Shown here piece after piece: positions 10,745 through 21,400 of a stretch of DNA of 64,000 nt (the stretch's first letter is position 1; each line of letters starts with the position of its first letter). The notes below the pieces were generated by a model that saw only the letters and a list, made by a program, of their open reading frames with translations, had not been told where the DNA came from and made no database searches. The position numbers and the translations under genes were made by a program. The stretch spans positions 28,793,501 through 28,857,500 of the forward strand of contig AP031355.1 in assembly GCA_037833965.1 (NCBI GenBank), in the 5' to 3' direction. Source of the stretch: Marchantia polymorpha subsp. ruderalis (lineage: Eukaryota; Streptophyta; Marchantiopsida; Marchantiales; Marchantiaceae).

Positions 10745-10748
10745 GGTT
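10745..10748. other. Candidate 4-bp target duplication GGTT (left)
   Basis: GGTT directly precedes TGTCATG at 10749 and GGTT follows ACGACA at 22277-22280. Both outer ends are TG...CA, so 10749-22276 behaves as one insertion. Gypsy elements usually give 4-6 bp, so this fits but is short. Confidence 0.5.
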
Positions 10749-11041
10749 TGTCATGTAGTTACGAGTCGGCTCACGAAGTTCAGACACTTACTATATTTAG
10801 CCGTAAAGTTAGGGTTCCGGTCACGAGGGGTATACAGTCGGGGACGGCTCGAAGAACGTCAGTTCTTTGAGTCGAGCCTGGAAGCGTTGGGAGCGTAGAG
10901 TGACTTTCCCCTTTGCGTCGACCTGGATTCTCCGAGTGTGGAGTGGGTTGGGCTTGACTCATGTTTGTGACGGTGACGGTTTGTTGCCAGTAGGGTAATT
11001 GACCGACGGGAATTCCAGTGGGGAATCTCCTGTCTATTTCA
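10749..11041 (+). repeat. Left 293-base terminal repeat of family B
   Basis: TGTCATGTAG...TCTATTTCA, matching 21866-22158 at 290 of 293 positions. It is followed by ctcgaagaac, which is not an obvious primer-binding site. It may be a complete LTR or the 3' part of a longer one (see 21748-21863). Confidence 0.85.
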
Positions 11042-13329
11042 CTCGAAGAACTCTCGACGTTTTTGTGTGTAACCGTTTTACGTTCCGTTCTGCCTCTTTG
11101 TGTTTTCGTCGGGTGTTTCTCTCTTTTGTGGTTTGTTTATACCTTTGGGCAATTTCTGTATTTGAAAGTCTGAGGAAATCAAGGTTTTAAATCGAGAAAT
11201 CTGTGCAGAAAGATTCTCAGATTTGATGTTCGGAAGTAGGGATTTTGAAGATTGCGTCGGAGTCTGAAAACTGAAGTTTCGGGATAGCATTCAGTTTTCG
11301 TTCGTGTGGCGTCGAAGGACAGTTGAAGATTATCGAACTACAGTTTGAGTGAGCATTAAGAGCCGGACAACGGATTGGAATTGAAAGAACGGGACGACGA
11401 TTTCTCTCGGTGCTGATCGCTGTGCGGTTTTTGTGACTCCTCGGTGTCTTCCTTGAGAAGGGAAGGCCGTGAAGTCGCGCAGAATTTGACTTGCTGAAGA
11501 AAACAGATTTCGAATCTTACATCGAATGTTGCCGCGCACCCGGACGTCGCTCGCGTACAGCACGAGGGAGAGGGAGGAGGTCGAGGCTGCGTGCCCGGCT
11601 CATCCTGAGAAACAGACGCCGCTTGTGGCCGCAGCAATTCTGGGGTATCTTGTCTTGTACTTCTCTTCTCGGTGAATGGCGGTTTCTATAATTATGTAAA
11701 AAGCTAGAATCGTCGATTTCCGTCCTATTTGCTTCTGGAGAGAAAGGATCAATTTTTTGGAGTAAAATTTCTTTCTACACCTTCAGTGTTCTTTCTGTCA
11801 TAACCTGTTGAACACTCGGTCTTGAAATTTGACCATGTGCTCACTTTGAGGCAAGGTCCAATTTGGATGTGAGATTCGAAGGTTCTGATTGGCCAGAGCT
11901 GTAGAAATCACTTATCCTTTCGGTAGTGACTTGAGTGCTATGAAACACTCTATCTGAGCATTCAACAGTAGTAGACATATGGGATCGAGAAACAGTCCGA
12001 TGGACTTCATCTTCAATTGCCTACTAGTCACACTCAAGCAATTGGCATCTCTCCTCGAGGCCAGTCCTGGTAAAGTCACGTGGTCGGAGTTCAAGAAGAC
12101 GAGCGTGCGTGGAAAGCAAAGATTCAAGAACTAAGATTGCGACTGGAGATAGAGAGATTTCGGCCAGCGATTGTGAAGAATAGGAATGCTTTTAGAGCAC
12201 ACGAGACTGTGATATATAGAAATATGGTCAGTGGATTTTGAGCGGCTAGCTGCACGGGAAATTTGTGCACGCAGCGACTCCCGTGGCCTTCATAAATCAT
12301 CTCGACGCGGTAGCAGGCCCTGATTTGGTAGAGAGTTGCCACAGCAAATCGTTAGCAATCGAAGAAATTTCAAGTGCTGATTTGCGTGCAGAAAACTCGG
12401 AGATAACCCGCGCGAGTGAGTTAGTGTTCCTCCCCCCTCCGAGTGGCAGTGCTTGAGCGGCCGAGCCAGCCCCGAACGGCAGGGCAGGAAAGGTAGGGCC
12501 CGAGCGCAGTCCGGATGCTGAGTGGCAAGGGCAGGGCGGCTGTAATCTCTCCCCCACTCGCTTGCTCGTTGCAGTTGGATCGAGGGCATGTACAGCTAAA
12601 GTTGGGGTGCAGCGGAGGTGGTAGTCGGCCAAGCGGACCAATCGCGGTAAGCAAGAAAATGGTGGTGGGAGGAGAACCACGTAAGGAGGGCTAACCGTGA
12701 CAGAGTGTAACCACGTTTAACAAGGTGAACTGCAGTTGGTTAGGTCAAAACGTGCAGATCAACTGTAGTCAGCATGGATTCATTTGAAGTCAAGAGCGAA
12801 AAGAACACAAGGCTCTCCACGATCGAGAATAGGGAGTGTGGCACTTGAGGCAGAAAGCAAGCGGAAGGAAGTAAGTTTGTCAGTTAGAAGGTCGACTGCA
12901 ACGGAGCACTGCCCCGAGGAGGAGTGGCTGCAGACCCTTTCCCTCCCGACCTTACTTGGCGTTTACAGCTCGGGTGTAAGAGCTGTGGTGTTTGGGATGA
13001 GCCCTGAGAAGGAGGGGAGACTCTTAGTACAGAATACCTCAGTTAAGTTAAGTACAGTTACCTCTTTAAGTTTTATCATATTAGATTTTCAGAGGTAGCT
13101 TACAGCAGGCATTTTTCTGGGTTTTTTGAATTCTAGTCAACAAGGAGTTAGTGAGGTTTTGAATTCAGTAGTTGAAGAGAATTTGTTCATAAACAGATTT
13201 ATAAAACTATTAAAACTATCTAGTGGTTTTATAGTTGAGTTGGTGTCTAGTTTCCATTTAGTGGTCTAGTTTACAGATATCCTATGAACGATCCTTGTAC
13301 ATAGTGGAGTTTTGACTTGTGAAGGGAAA

Positions 13330-13689
13330 ATGCTGCTTGGAGGAAAGGTAGACGACAGTGATATACAAGAAATCCAGACAGTGGAGGTCGTCAGCACCGA
13401 AGAACGTGATCAGGAGCAGGAGGTGACAGTGAAGCCTCAAGTAGAAGAGAATCTGGTAAACCCTGTTGTGGTAGACGAAAAAGATTCCGGGTTAGATTGG
13501 GACGAGGCACTAGCCGTGGAAAAACTTCTAGAGGAATCCGGCCTAGAGTACAGGGTATCTGAGGATGAGTTACTAGACCTTCCGCAGGATATTGCTGACC
13601 ATTTGAGAGATGTTCAGTATGTTCAAGACTGTCTTTCAGAAGAAATTCTTGTACTAGAGAAATTTCTTGATAGTCTCCCAAAGGATTGA
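13330..13689 (+). CDS. Small acidic ORF in the family B leader
   Basis: ATG at 13330, 119 codons, TGA stop. The product is very acidic (VDDSD, DEKDSGLDWDEA, EEILVLEKFLDSLPKD) with Leu-rich amphipathic stretches in the second half that could form helices. No family is recognised. About 190 bases downstream lies a run of 22 A, and AT-rich TATATATA precedes it, so the segment could be a captured cDNA or a genuine accessory gene of the element. Length and composition make chance unlikely but do not exclude it. Confidence 0.45.
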   Translation: MLLGGKVDDSDIQEIQTVEVVSTEERDQEQEVTVKPQVEENLVNPVVVDEKDSGLDWDEALAVEKLLEESGLEYRVSEDELLDLPQDIADHLRDVQYVQDCLSEEILVLEKFLDSLPKD

Positions 13690-13875
13690 TAGCAAATACT
13701 TGTAGCGTTTAGATAGGAGTTCCTGAAGGGATCGGGAGTTTGCACCCGGTTTCACTACCTGTGACGTGATGTTTTGAAAGCATTGTAAATATATATATGA
13801 CGTAGTCAATATATTGAGCTTTCAGTGTGTAGTGTGTTTGTTGAGGGGCAGTGTGATCCCTGTGTGAAGGAGAAG

Positions 13876-13897
13876 AAAAAAAAAAAAAAAAAAAAAA
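13876..13897 (+). repeat. A22 homopolymer
   Basis: Uninterrupted run of 22 adenines, 186 bases after the acidic ORF stop. It could be a fossil poly(A) tail or a slippage-prone simple repeat. Confidence 0.9.
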
Positions 13898-14577
13898 GAA
13901 AAGTTTTCAAACAATTTTTGTTTGCAATTTGGTGGAAGAGGGCATCATAGTCACTGGAGGCCCACGAAAATGGAGGGCGATGGAGATCGAATCGGGATCG
14001 CGAAGCGATGCGATGTCACGTGTGTGTTGTCTTGTTTTGTGCTGTGTTTCCTTTAGATTGGAGAGTCGTTGCTAGCTGGTTGCTTGTGTTTGGATCCTCT
14101 CCAGTCTTGCTTCCTGATGCGCGCCCGTGTAGGGGTGACGCTGATTTCCGGAGTAGTTTTACTCCTGTGTGCTGGCGATAGGGGGCTGGACTTGATCACC
14201 GGCCGGCCTATCTATGTTTCTCTCACGGTGAGACTGGAGTGATGACCAGTAGACCGTGAGAGTCTTCTTGCTGTGATGACAGGTTAGGTTGCCCATACCC
14301 CTTAGCTAGTAGGGCTAGAGTAACTTAGTGCGGCACGACGTCAGGGGCGGATTGGGTTATTGGGTGGAGATCTGGCAGTGGTGCCAGTTGAGGTCTCGTC
14401 ATCACGGAGCAGTCTAGTGGTCCTGTTGAGGACCGCGGGGGATTTACGCGGAGTGGGTTGAGGTATCGGCTACCTTCACCTATTTTGCCAGTTGTTGCGG
14501 AGCAGGACCAGAGTGTTGCAGACAGAGAGTCTTTGTTGGTGATATCGTCTAGTGTCCCCACCCCATTGATTTGGGAC

Positions 14578-17500
14578 ATGGACGGGATGTACGGGGCCGC
14601 GAAGGGCCCTCGACGTTATTCTGGTGCAGTGGGCACCATCGAGCTTGATGATTTTATTCAGGAGTTCGACACGTGGTGTGATATGCAGTTTCTGCGTAAC
14701 CCCACGTTGTTTACACCCTTCTTTGCATGGAAGGGATTATTCCAGCATTTGGAGGGGCCTCCCATGGACGATTATCATGAGTTTGGGAGAGAGTATGCTG
14801 TAGAGATTGATGCATGGAGACGGCATTGGTCTCCGAACTACTCATCCATTACCCAGGGTGGTGTGGGTACCAGTGGAGCTGCGAGTATCGGCATCAGTGG
14901 AGGTGCGAGTAGTAGCATCAGCGAGGGTACCAGTGGAGCAGTTGGCGCAACTGGTACTAGTACCAGCAGCGGTACTGTTAGCATTGCCGGTGGCAGCACG
15001 AGGCGAGATGCTGGTGGCGTACCTTCGTTTAGCCCCATTCCTGAGTTCTTCCAGAGATTGAGGAAGAATTATCAAGGGGTGAAAACGGAGAAGTTGAGGA
15101 GCCTCCAGGAGTTTGAGCGGAAGACTGGTGAGAGTCTTCGTGAGGCATACACTCGTATGCGACGGCTCATCTCAGTTACTCACGGTGTGACTGAGGCACA
15201 GGCTGTCCAGTACTGGTATCGGATTCTTGACAGAGAGTTGCGGAGGAGAGTGCGTGATGCTACTCTCATGAGCGACTCATCACCCACATTAGCCCATGTG
15301 TTTGCTCTTTCTGAGAAGATTGAGCTTAACATGGTGGAGGAGAGGGTGGTGACGTCTACATTTGCGAGGGACACGACCACTACCTCGCGTATCCCACATT
15401 GCCCAGCACAGTCTCGCCCCAGTGGGAGTCGTGGAGGTCATACACGACATCCTTCAGGTCACAGAGAGCCTAGTGCGCGGCCACCACTGCCTTCATTTTC
15501 GGGTCAGCCACAGGGACCGTCATGTTGGACATGCGGAGGTAGCCATATGAGGAAGGATTGTCCCCAGGAGCGAGAGGGACAAACTCCACAGGCTAGGCCA
15601 CAGCCAGCACAGGTGACCTGTGATCATTGTCATCGACCGGGTCACCCTCGAGAGCGTTGCTTTGACCTTCATCCTGAGTTGAGATCTGGAGGTAGAGGTC
15701 GTGGAGGTGATGCTCCGCGAGGCCGAGGTGGTAGAGGTGGTAGAGGTATCGGGGCCATTGAGCGTACCGCAGCGAGTGCTACTTCTGCCACAGAGAGCGC
15801 TATGGCTGCTCGGATTGAGCAGTTGGAGCAGAGGCTTGCTGCTATGGCCGGTCTTGGGGCGAGCACTTCCACATCTTACGAGGGAGAGGATTTCTCCTAT
15901 TTGGCCAGTGCAGCACAGGTTGAGGCATCAGTTGCAGTGACTAGAGGTGGTGCTCGCACTTCAGAGCCACGTGGTGCGACTGTGGAGTTGGACCCTCAGA
16001 GGGGTGAGGGTGGACGTCAGTCTAGACTTCCCCAGTCTTTTTTGTTGTCAGAGGTGGGTAGCAGTTCATCTATGAGACCTGCACCGCCTACTGACACTAG
16101 AGTGAGAACTGAGGTTCTTACATCATCTGTTCTGGGCGCAGACTTGCCATCTAGTGCAGTGATGCGGATGGCCACTTCAGTCTTGCGATCTCCATTGTTC
16201 TCAGCCACGGAGTTGATAGACTCTGGTATTGATTTGGCTCGAGTATTTCGGGTAGCAGCCACGTCGTGTGAGCGTGGGAGAGTCGCTGCTACTAGTGCCG
16301 AGATAAGTGAGGATACAGTTGAGGACCCATCCTCAACGTCTACATTGTTCGAGGAGACGCCTTGGCAGGCCGCAGCGGCGAGGATGGAGTCCTTACCAGC
16401 TCGCCCAGCCATTGATCGCGAGAGTATTGTCCCTGGTGTATGTATGGTGGACAATCGAAGTGGTCTATTTCGGTTAGTGAGTTCTACTGGACAGGTGTAT
16501 GTCCCAGCCAGAGTTTTGTTGGATTCTGGTGCACAGCCCTTGATGTTGGGCAAGGCTGCATGCATTAGTTTGGGCATTCGGAGGTCCGAGTTGGAACCTT
16601 GCCCATTCCAGATCCAGACATCCCTTGGTGGTGCCAGCAATAGGTCTTACTTTATGACCAGGGAGAGCATAGCGGTGCAGTTGAGGCATGATCACCCTCA
16701 TGATAGCTCGCAGTTTGGAGTTCGTGCTGTGGTTACATCAGCAGAGTCATATGATGTGCTTGTTGGTGGAGTGGTGTTATACCCGATGGGCTTCCGGATG
16801 GACTATTGGACGGAGACTGCCGCATATCGTCCTGGTTGGCAGTCCGGAGATGGACGTTTGAGCGAGCTGCCAGTGAGATTTATTTCTCGGGATCGACCTC
16901 TTGGATCTTCGTCAGCGGTCTTGGCATCTGTAGCAGGTTTTAGCAGAGTGCTTACCTGGCCCGGTGAGTTGTTGGCGGGGAACATGTCTGCCGACGATAC
17001 CTCACTCTACGAGGATGTGGAGGAGGTTGTGAGTTTCACAGCGGCGGTGACTTCACCCTTAGATGTTCCACCGTGGAGTTCGTGCCAGGCACTACAGTTG
17101 GAAGCTGATAGGTTGGTAAAAAAGGCTTGGAGTGAAGCCTCGTTACCAGCAGAGCCAGAGAGGGCTTCAGATGATCGGCTAGTTAGTGGTTCTAGAGCAT
17201 TGTCTCCATTGGTTACTACACCTATTGCATGGGAGTATTCCTCAGAGGGCGTTTGTTTGCTGGATCTTTTTGGTGGAATCAGCACAGGTTTGGCTGCAGT
17301 GTTGCAGTCAGGTATTCTCGTACGGAGATACTTATATGTGGAGAAGGACGAGACTGCACGTCGAGTCTCTTCACGACATGTTGCACAGTTGATGCGGCGT
17401 TTTCCTTTGTTGTTGCCGCGATCAGCTGTCCGAGGATTCCAGAAGGCGTTGCCTTCAGACATTTCGTTGCTGGGGGCGCAAGACCTTGACCGCGTTGGCC

Positions 17501-18447
17501 ATATTGATATGGTGATTGCGGGCTGGCCATGTCAGGGACACACACGCGCTGGACATGGGACAGGGTTGCATGATCCCAGATCTCGGATGTTTTGGGAGAT
17601 GATGCGAGTGTTACGTCATCTCCAAGTGCAGCAGACACGTTCTCCAGCATACATTCTGGAGAACGTACCATTGTTGGGTGACACTCGGGCCCAGTTGATG
17701 GCGAGTGTCCATCAAGTCCGAGCATGGATTGGATCAGCAGTACTGTTGGATGCTGCGAGGGTTGGATCACGGGCGCATCGTGCACGTTTGTGGTGGACCA
17801 ACCTTTTGCCACGTGAGATATTGCGTCATGCTTATGATTCGGTGAAGCGTGATACTAAACTCACCGTTGACAGTATCTTGGATGTTTCCCGGCACTCTCA
17901 AGTAGTGAGAGTTGCTGACAGGTCACCTATGGCGTTGGTGAACCGCGTAGGTCAGCCTCGGATGGCTTTACCTACATTTGTCAGTTATCCGGCATCACAC
18001 GCGTATCGTGATGGGGGACCTGGACTACTATGGGACAGTACCCTACATCAGTTGGTGGAGCCCAACGCTGATGAGAGAGAGCGTGCGATGGGGTTTCTTA
18101 CTGGTGTGACCGCGGCTTCTTCAGTTTCAGAGGCGTCGCGTCGTCAGGTTTTGGGTCAGGCTATGGACCTGAACTGCTTGACGTGGATTGTGAGCTTGGG
18201 TTTGGCCGAGCAACGCCGTTTGCGCGCAGATTTGGTGGTTGTAACACCACTTATTAGCTCATTGCCTACCGGGACGGTAGTAGCAATGGCTGGGGGCGAC
18301 AGGCGAGATATTTGTCATCCTTGGAGTTTATGGGACGTGACGAAAGGACTTGCCAGAGTTGCAGCCCATGCAGTTGGAGAGGATTCTCACGTGGAGGTGG
18401 CTACGAAGAAGGGTACGGAGAACCCTTCTTTGCAGTGTGTAGCGTAG
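14578..18447 (+). CDS. Gag-protease-C5 cytosine DNA methyltransferase polyprotein
   Basis: The first ATG of the frame is at 14578 (the frame is open from 14392), giving 1289 residues. Gag region: residues 1-300, with a Gly/Ser/Thr-rich insert. Two zinc knuckles follow, CWTCGGSHMRKDC (316) and CDHCHRPGHPRERC (348), then an RGG-rich basic patch. The protease active site is LLDSGAQ (Asp 649). From about 890 comes a DNA methyltransferase: motif I DLFGGISTG (896), motif IV GWPCQG with catalytic Cys 985, motif VI ENVP (1028), motif VIII RAHRARLWWTN (1065-1075), and a C-terminal EREPAMGF-like block (here ERERAMGF) with RQVLGQAMDLNCLTWIV. Motif order is the standard one, not the permuted DRM order; RARLWW and the final block look DNMT3-like. 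All core catalytic residues are present, so the enzyme may be active. Likely role: methylate CG or other sites on element or host DNA. Confidence 0.95.
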   Translation: MDGMYGAAKGPRRYSGAVGTIELDDFIQEFDTWCDMQFLRNPTLFTPFFAWKGLFQHLEGPPMDDYHEFGREYAVEIDAWRRHWSPNYSSITQGGVGTSGAASIGISGGASSSISEGTSGAVGATGTSTSSGTVSIAGGSTRRDAGGVPSFSPIPEFFQRLRKNYQGVKTEKLRSLQEFERKTGESLREAYTRMRRLISVTHGVTEAQAVQYWYRILDRELRRRVRDATLMSDSSPTLAHVFALSEKIELNMVEERVVTSTFARDTTTTSRIPHCPAQSRPSGSRGGHTRHPSGHREPSARPPLPSFSGQPQGPSCWTCGGSHMRKDCPQEREGQTPQARPQPAQVTCDHCHRPGHPRERCFDLHPELRSGGRGRGGDAPRGRGGRGGRGIGAIERTAASATSATESAMAARIEQLEQRLAAMAGLGASTSTSYEGEDFSYLASAAQVEASVAVTRGGARTSEPRGATVELDPQRGEGGRQSRLPQSFLLSEVGSSSSMRPAPPTDTRVRTEVLTSSVLGADLPSSAVMRMATSVLRSPLFSATELIDSGIDLARVFRVAATSCERGRVAATSAEISEDTVEDPSSTSTLFEETPWQAAAARMESLPARPAIDRESIVPGVCMVDNRSGLFRLVSSTGQVYVPARVLLDSGAQPLMLGKAACISLGIRRSELEPCPFQIQTSLGGASNRSYFMTRESIAVQLRHDHPHDSSQFGVRAVVTSAESYDVLVGGVVLYPMGFRMDYWTETAAYRPGWQSGDGRLSELPVRFISRDRPLGSSSAVLASVAGFSRVLTWPGELLAGNMSADDTSLYEDVEEVVSFTAAVTSPLDVPPWSSCQALQLEADRLVKKAWSEASLPAEPERASDDRLVSGSRALSPLVTTPIAWEYSSEGVCLLDLFGGISTGLAAVLQSGILVRRYLYVEKDETARRVSSRHVAQLMRRFPLLLPRSAVRGFQKALPSDISLLGAQDLDRVGHIDMVIAGWPCQGHTRAGHGTGLHDPRSRMFWEMMRVLRHLQVQQTRSPAYILENVPLLGDTRAQLMASVHQVRAWIGSAVLLDAARVGSRAHRARLWWTNLLPREILRHAYDSVKRDTKLTVDSILDVSRHSQVVRVADRSPMALVNRVGQPRMALPTFVSYPASHAYRDGGPGLLWDSTLHQLVEPNADERERAMGFLTGVTAASSVSEASRRQVLGQAMDLNCLTWIVSLGLAEQRRLRADLVVVTPLISSLPTGTVVAMAGGDRRDICHPWSLWDVTKGLARVAAHAVGEDSHVEVATKKGTENPSLQCVA

Positions 18448-18453
18448 CAACCA
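18445..18453 (+). promoter_or_regulatory. Leaky stop context UAG CAA CCA
   Basis: The methyltransferase frame ends TAG and is followed by CAA CCA, which fits the UAG-CAR-YYA rule for tobamovirus-type readthrough. The downstream RT is in the same frame with no other stop until 19081. This would give a Gag-Pro-methyltransferase product and a minor fusion with RT-integrase. Confidence 0.65.
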
Positions 18454-21400
18454 TTGACAGTGTCGCCTCCCTCTAGTGTGCCTATGGAGGAGGAGTGGGA
18501 GCCATTGATTGGTTCCCAGATCACAGGAGGAGAGAGGCGACGATTGACACAATTCCTACGAGACTATAGGAGTTGTTTTGCTTTCAGTATGAAGGAGTTG
18601 GGTGCGTTGATTGGACCCGGTATACGGATAGAATTGGCTAGTGATACGCCAATCTTCCGTCGTCCTTATCGATACAGTGAGATGGAGAGAGATTTGATTC
18701 GGAGTAGGACGTTGGACCTACTGGAGGCTGGACTAGTGGAGTTATCGCATGGTGAGTATGCGTCAGCCACTGTCATGCCGGTGAAGAAGGATGTACATGG
18801 CAACTACACGGATAGGCGCATGTGTGGAGACTACCGTCCTATCAATCGGCAGACGAAGTCCGATAAGTATGCCATGCCTACACCTGAGGAGATCTTCGAT
18901 GTGGTGGGACATGCGAGGATTTTTAGTACTTTGGATCTTCGGGCAGGATACCATCAGTTGCCAATTCGGGAGGAGGACAAAACCAAGACAGCGTTTTGGG
19001 GCGTCAACTCCCACGGCAAGGATTGTTTGTATCAGTGGCGATTCTTACCCTTTGGGTTGAAGAATGCACCTGCCGAGTTTTAGAGGGTTATGGACAGAAT
19101 CCTGGCGGGGCTGGATTTTGTCAGATGTTACATTGATGATATCTTGGTGTTTAGTGACACTGTGGAGCAACACCAAATACACTTGCAGATTGTGTTTGAG
19201 CGATTGAGGGCTCATGGTTTGAGGTTACATCCTGGGAAGTGTAAGTTCTTCCAGGAGAAGGTTGAGTACTTGGGTCATGTGATATACCCATGTGGTTTAG
19301 GAGTTCAACAAGCAAAGGTGGAGGCTATTGCACGCATCCCTCGTCCCACGGATGTGAGTAGAGTTCGTGCATTTATGGGTTTAGCGAACTACTATCGGAG
19401 GTATGTGAAGGGGTTCAGTGCTATAGCCAAGCCTTTGAACCAGTTGCTGAAGTCAGATCAGGAGTGGCAATGGGGAGATGAGCAGGAGAGAGCTTTTGTT
19501 GAGCTCAAGGCCAGGTTGGTGGCCGCTCCCATCTTGAGGAGACCTATCAGAGGTCGTCCATACCAATTGCACACTGATTGGAGTATGTTGGGACTTGGAG
19601 CGGTGTTGACGCAGCGTGATGATGAGGGCAAGGAGTTTGTGGTTGCGTACGCTAGTCGTTCGAACAATGCAGCGGAGTCGCGGTATAGTTCGTACGAGGG
19701 AGAGTGCTTGGCAGCGGTGTGGGCTGTGGCGCACTTCAGGTGTTACTTGTTTGGTACGCAGTTCACCCTTGTTACTGATCATCAACCGCTCAAGTGGTTG
19801 ATGGAGTCCGACAAGCTTACAGGGAAGCTTGCACGGTGGGCTCTCATCTTACAGGAGTACGACTTTCAGGTGGTGCATAGACCTGGAGTTGCGAACCTAG
19901 ATGCCGATGGTTTGAGTCGAAACCCATGCACTAGCCAGGAGGATGACACTGGAGCTAGATGGCATGGTGAGGTTGACGAGGAGATGGTGCCTGGTTGGCA
20001 TGCATCTGCCTTCATGTGTTGGTTACGTGGGAACTCCAGCAGAGAGGATCGTCTGACATCTTACTCTAGTCAGAGAGTAGATGGTCGATCTCCAGATCCT
20101 GAGGTTGAGGATGGTGGTGTGGATCAGCGTGATGTACACGATGATGCATTGGTGTTGGAGTTCCTACGGACCAGCATGGTGCCAGGCACAGTGGGTGCCA
20201 AGGAGCGAGATCGTGTTCTCCAACGGGCCAAGAGGTACCGATTGAAGGGATCACATGTTCTCCGAGTATGGGAGGACGGTAGGGTACGAGTAGTACCACA
20301 TCCAGCCCAGAGAGCACGCATTGTGAGGCATGCTCATGAGGAGTTGGGACATTTTGGAGTGAAGCGTACCTACAGCTTACTCCTTGGTCAGTATTGGTGG
20401 CGTGGTATGCATACTCAGGTACAGCAGTTGGTATCACGTTGCATGGTTTGTGATCGAGTGAGGGCATCATTCAATGCCCCGACACCAGTGTTACATCCAT
20501 TACCCATCATGGGGTTGGGTTACCGTTGGAGTTTGGACTTTGCTGGACCACTACCTTTGACTGTACGACATCATCGGTATGTGTTGGTGATGGTGGAGCA
20601 TTTCTCCAAGTGGATTGAGTTGGTGGCATTACCTGACAAGGCAAGTGAGGGAGTAGCGTATGCTTTTCTTGACAGAGTGCTTAGTCACTATGGTGCACCA
20701 GCTGAGGTGTTGACCGATCAGGGAACGGAGTTTCAGGGTGAGTTTCAGGTCTTGTGCGACAAGGCACTGATTGATCATCGGACCACGTCGCGAGATCATC
20801 CAGAGGCGGATGGTTTAGCTGAACGTGTTGTACAGACGGTGAAGAGGGCGTTGCGCAAGTATGGCCTGCACAAAGGTCATCTTGGGGACTGGGATATCCA
20901 GTTACCGTGGTTGGCCATGGGATATCGGTTCAGTCGGCAGGCATCCTTGGCTTCCTTCTCACCATATTTTCTATTGTACGGCCGAGATCCAGACTTGCCA
21001 ACATCGATTCGTCGTGAGTCTAGCGAGGTGGTGAACCTTGATGACCCGAATATGTGGGTGAGAGTATGTTCTCAACGTGCAGAGCTCTTTCGAAGAGTTA
21101 TGCCTGCAGCGTTTGAGAATCTTGCGATTGCTCAACATAGAGATACGTTGCGGTATGCAACCATTCGGGGAGGAGGTTATCGACCATCAATTCGTAGATT
21201 CCATGTGGGAGACTACGTCTATCTACAGCAGACTGCACCGACGACATTGGATGTGACGGCGGGACGCACCATCTTGCGGGTGCGGGAGGTGTTACCTTCT
21301 GGAGTTCTCCTGTTGGAGGGTCGTGACGGCGTTGTTTGGAAGGATCATGTGCGCAATTGTGCGCCATGCCACCTCCCAAACGTAGATGGCACTATGGACC

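Larger units (their letters stand above)
9919..10748 (+). repeat. Family A LTR without ORF, left half
   Basis: It starts TGTGGTAACCC and shares the first few hundred bases with the LTRs at 1103 and 58814-62378. It contains two of the 122-base modules bounded by CTCATAACT/AGTTATGAG and one CCTGTGCACAGG. It is broken at 10748 by the DNA-methyltransferase element and resumes at 22277. It lies inside a minus-strand LTR ORF but no matching target duplication is seen (gcgcg on the left, taaga on the right). Confidence 0.75.
11042..14577 (+). other. Long leader of family B
   Basis: About 3.5 kb between the left repeat and the gag start. Apart from the acidic ORF at 13330-13689 and a run of 22 A at 13876-13897, no coding region is convincing. 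TGGTGCCAGTTG at 14379-14390, just after a CA, could be a primer-binding site about 190 bases before gag. If so, the left LTR would extend to about 14377. I cannot decide this. Confidence 0.5.
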
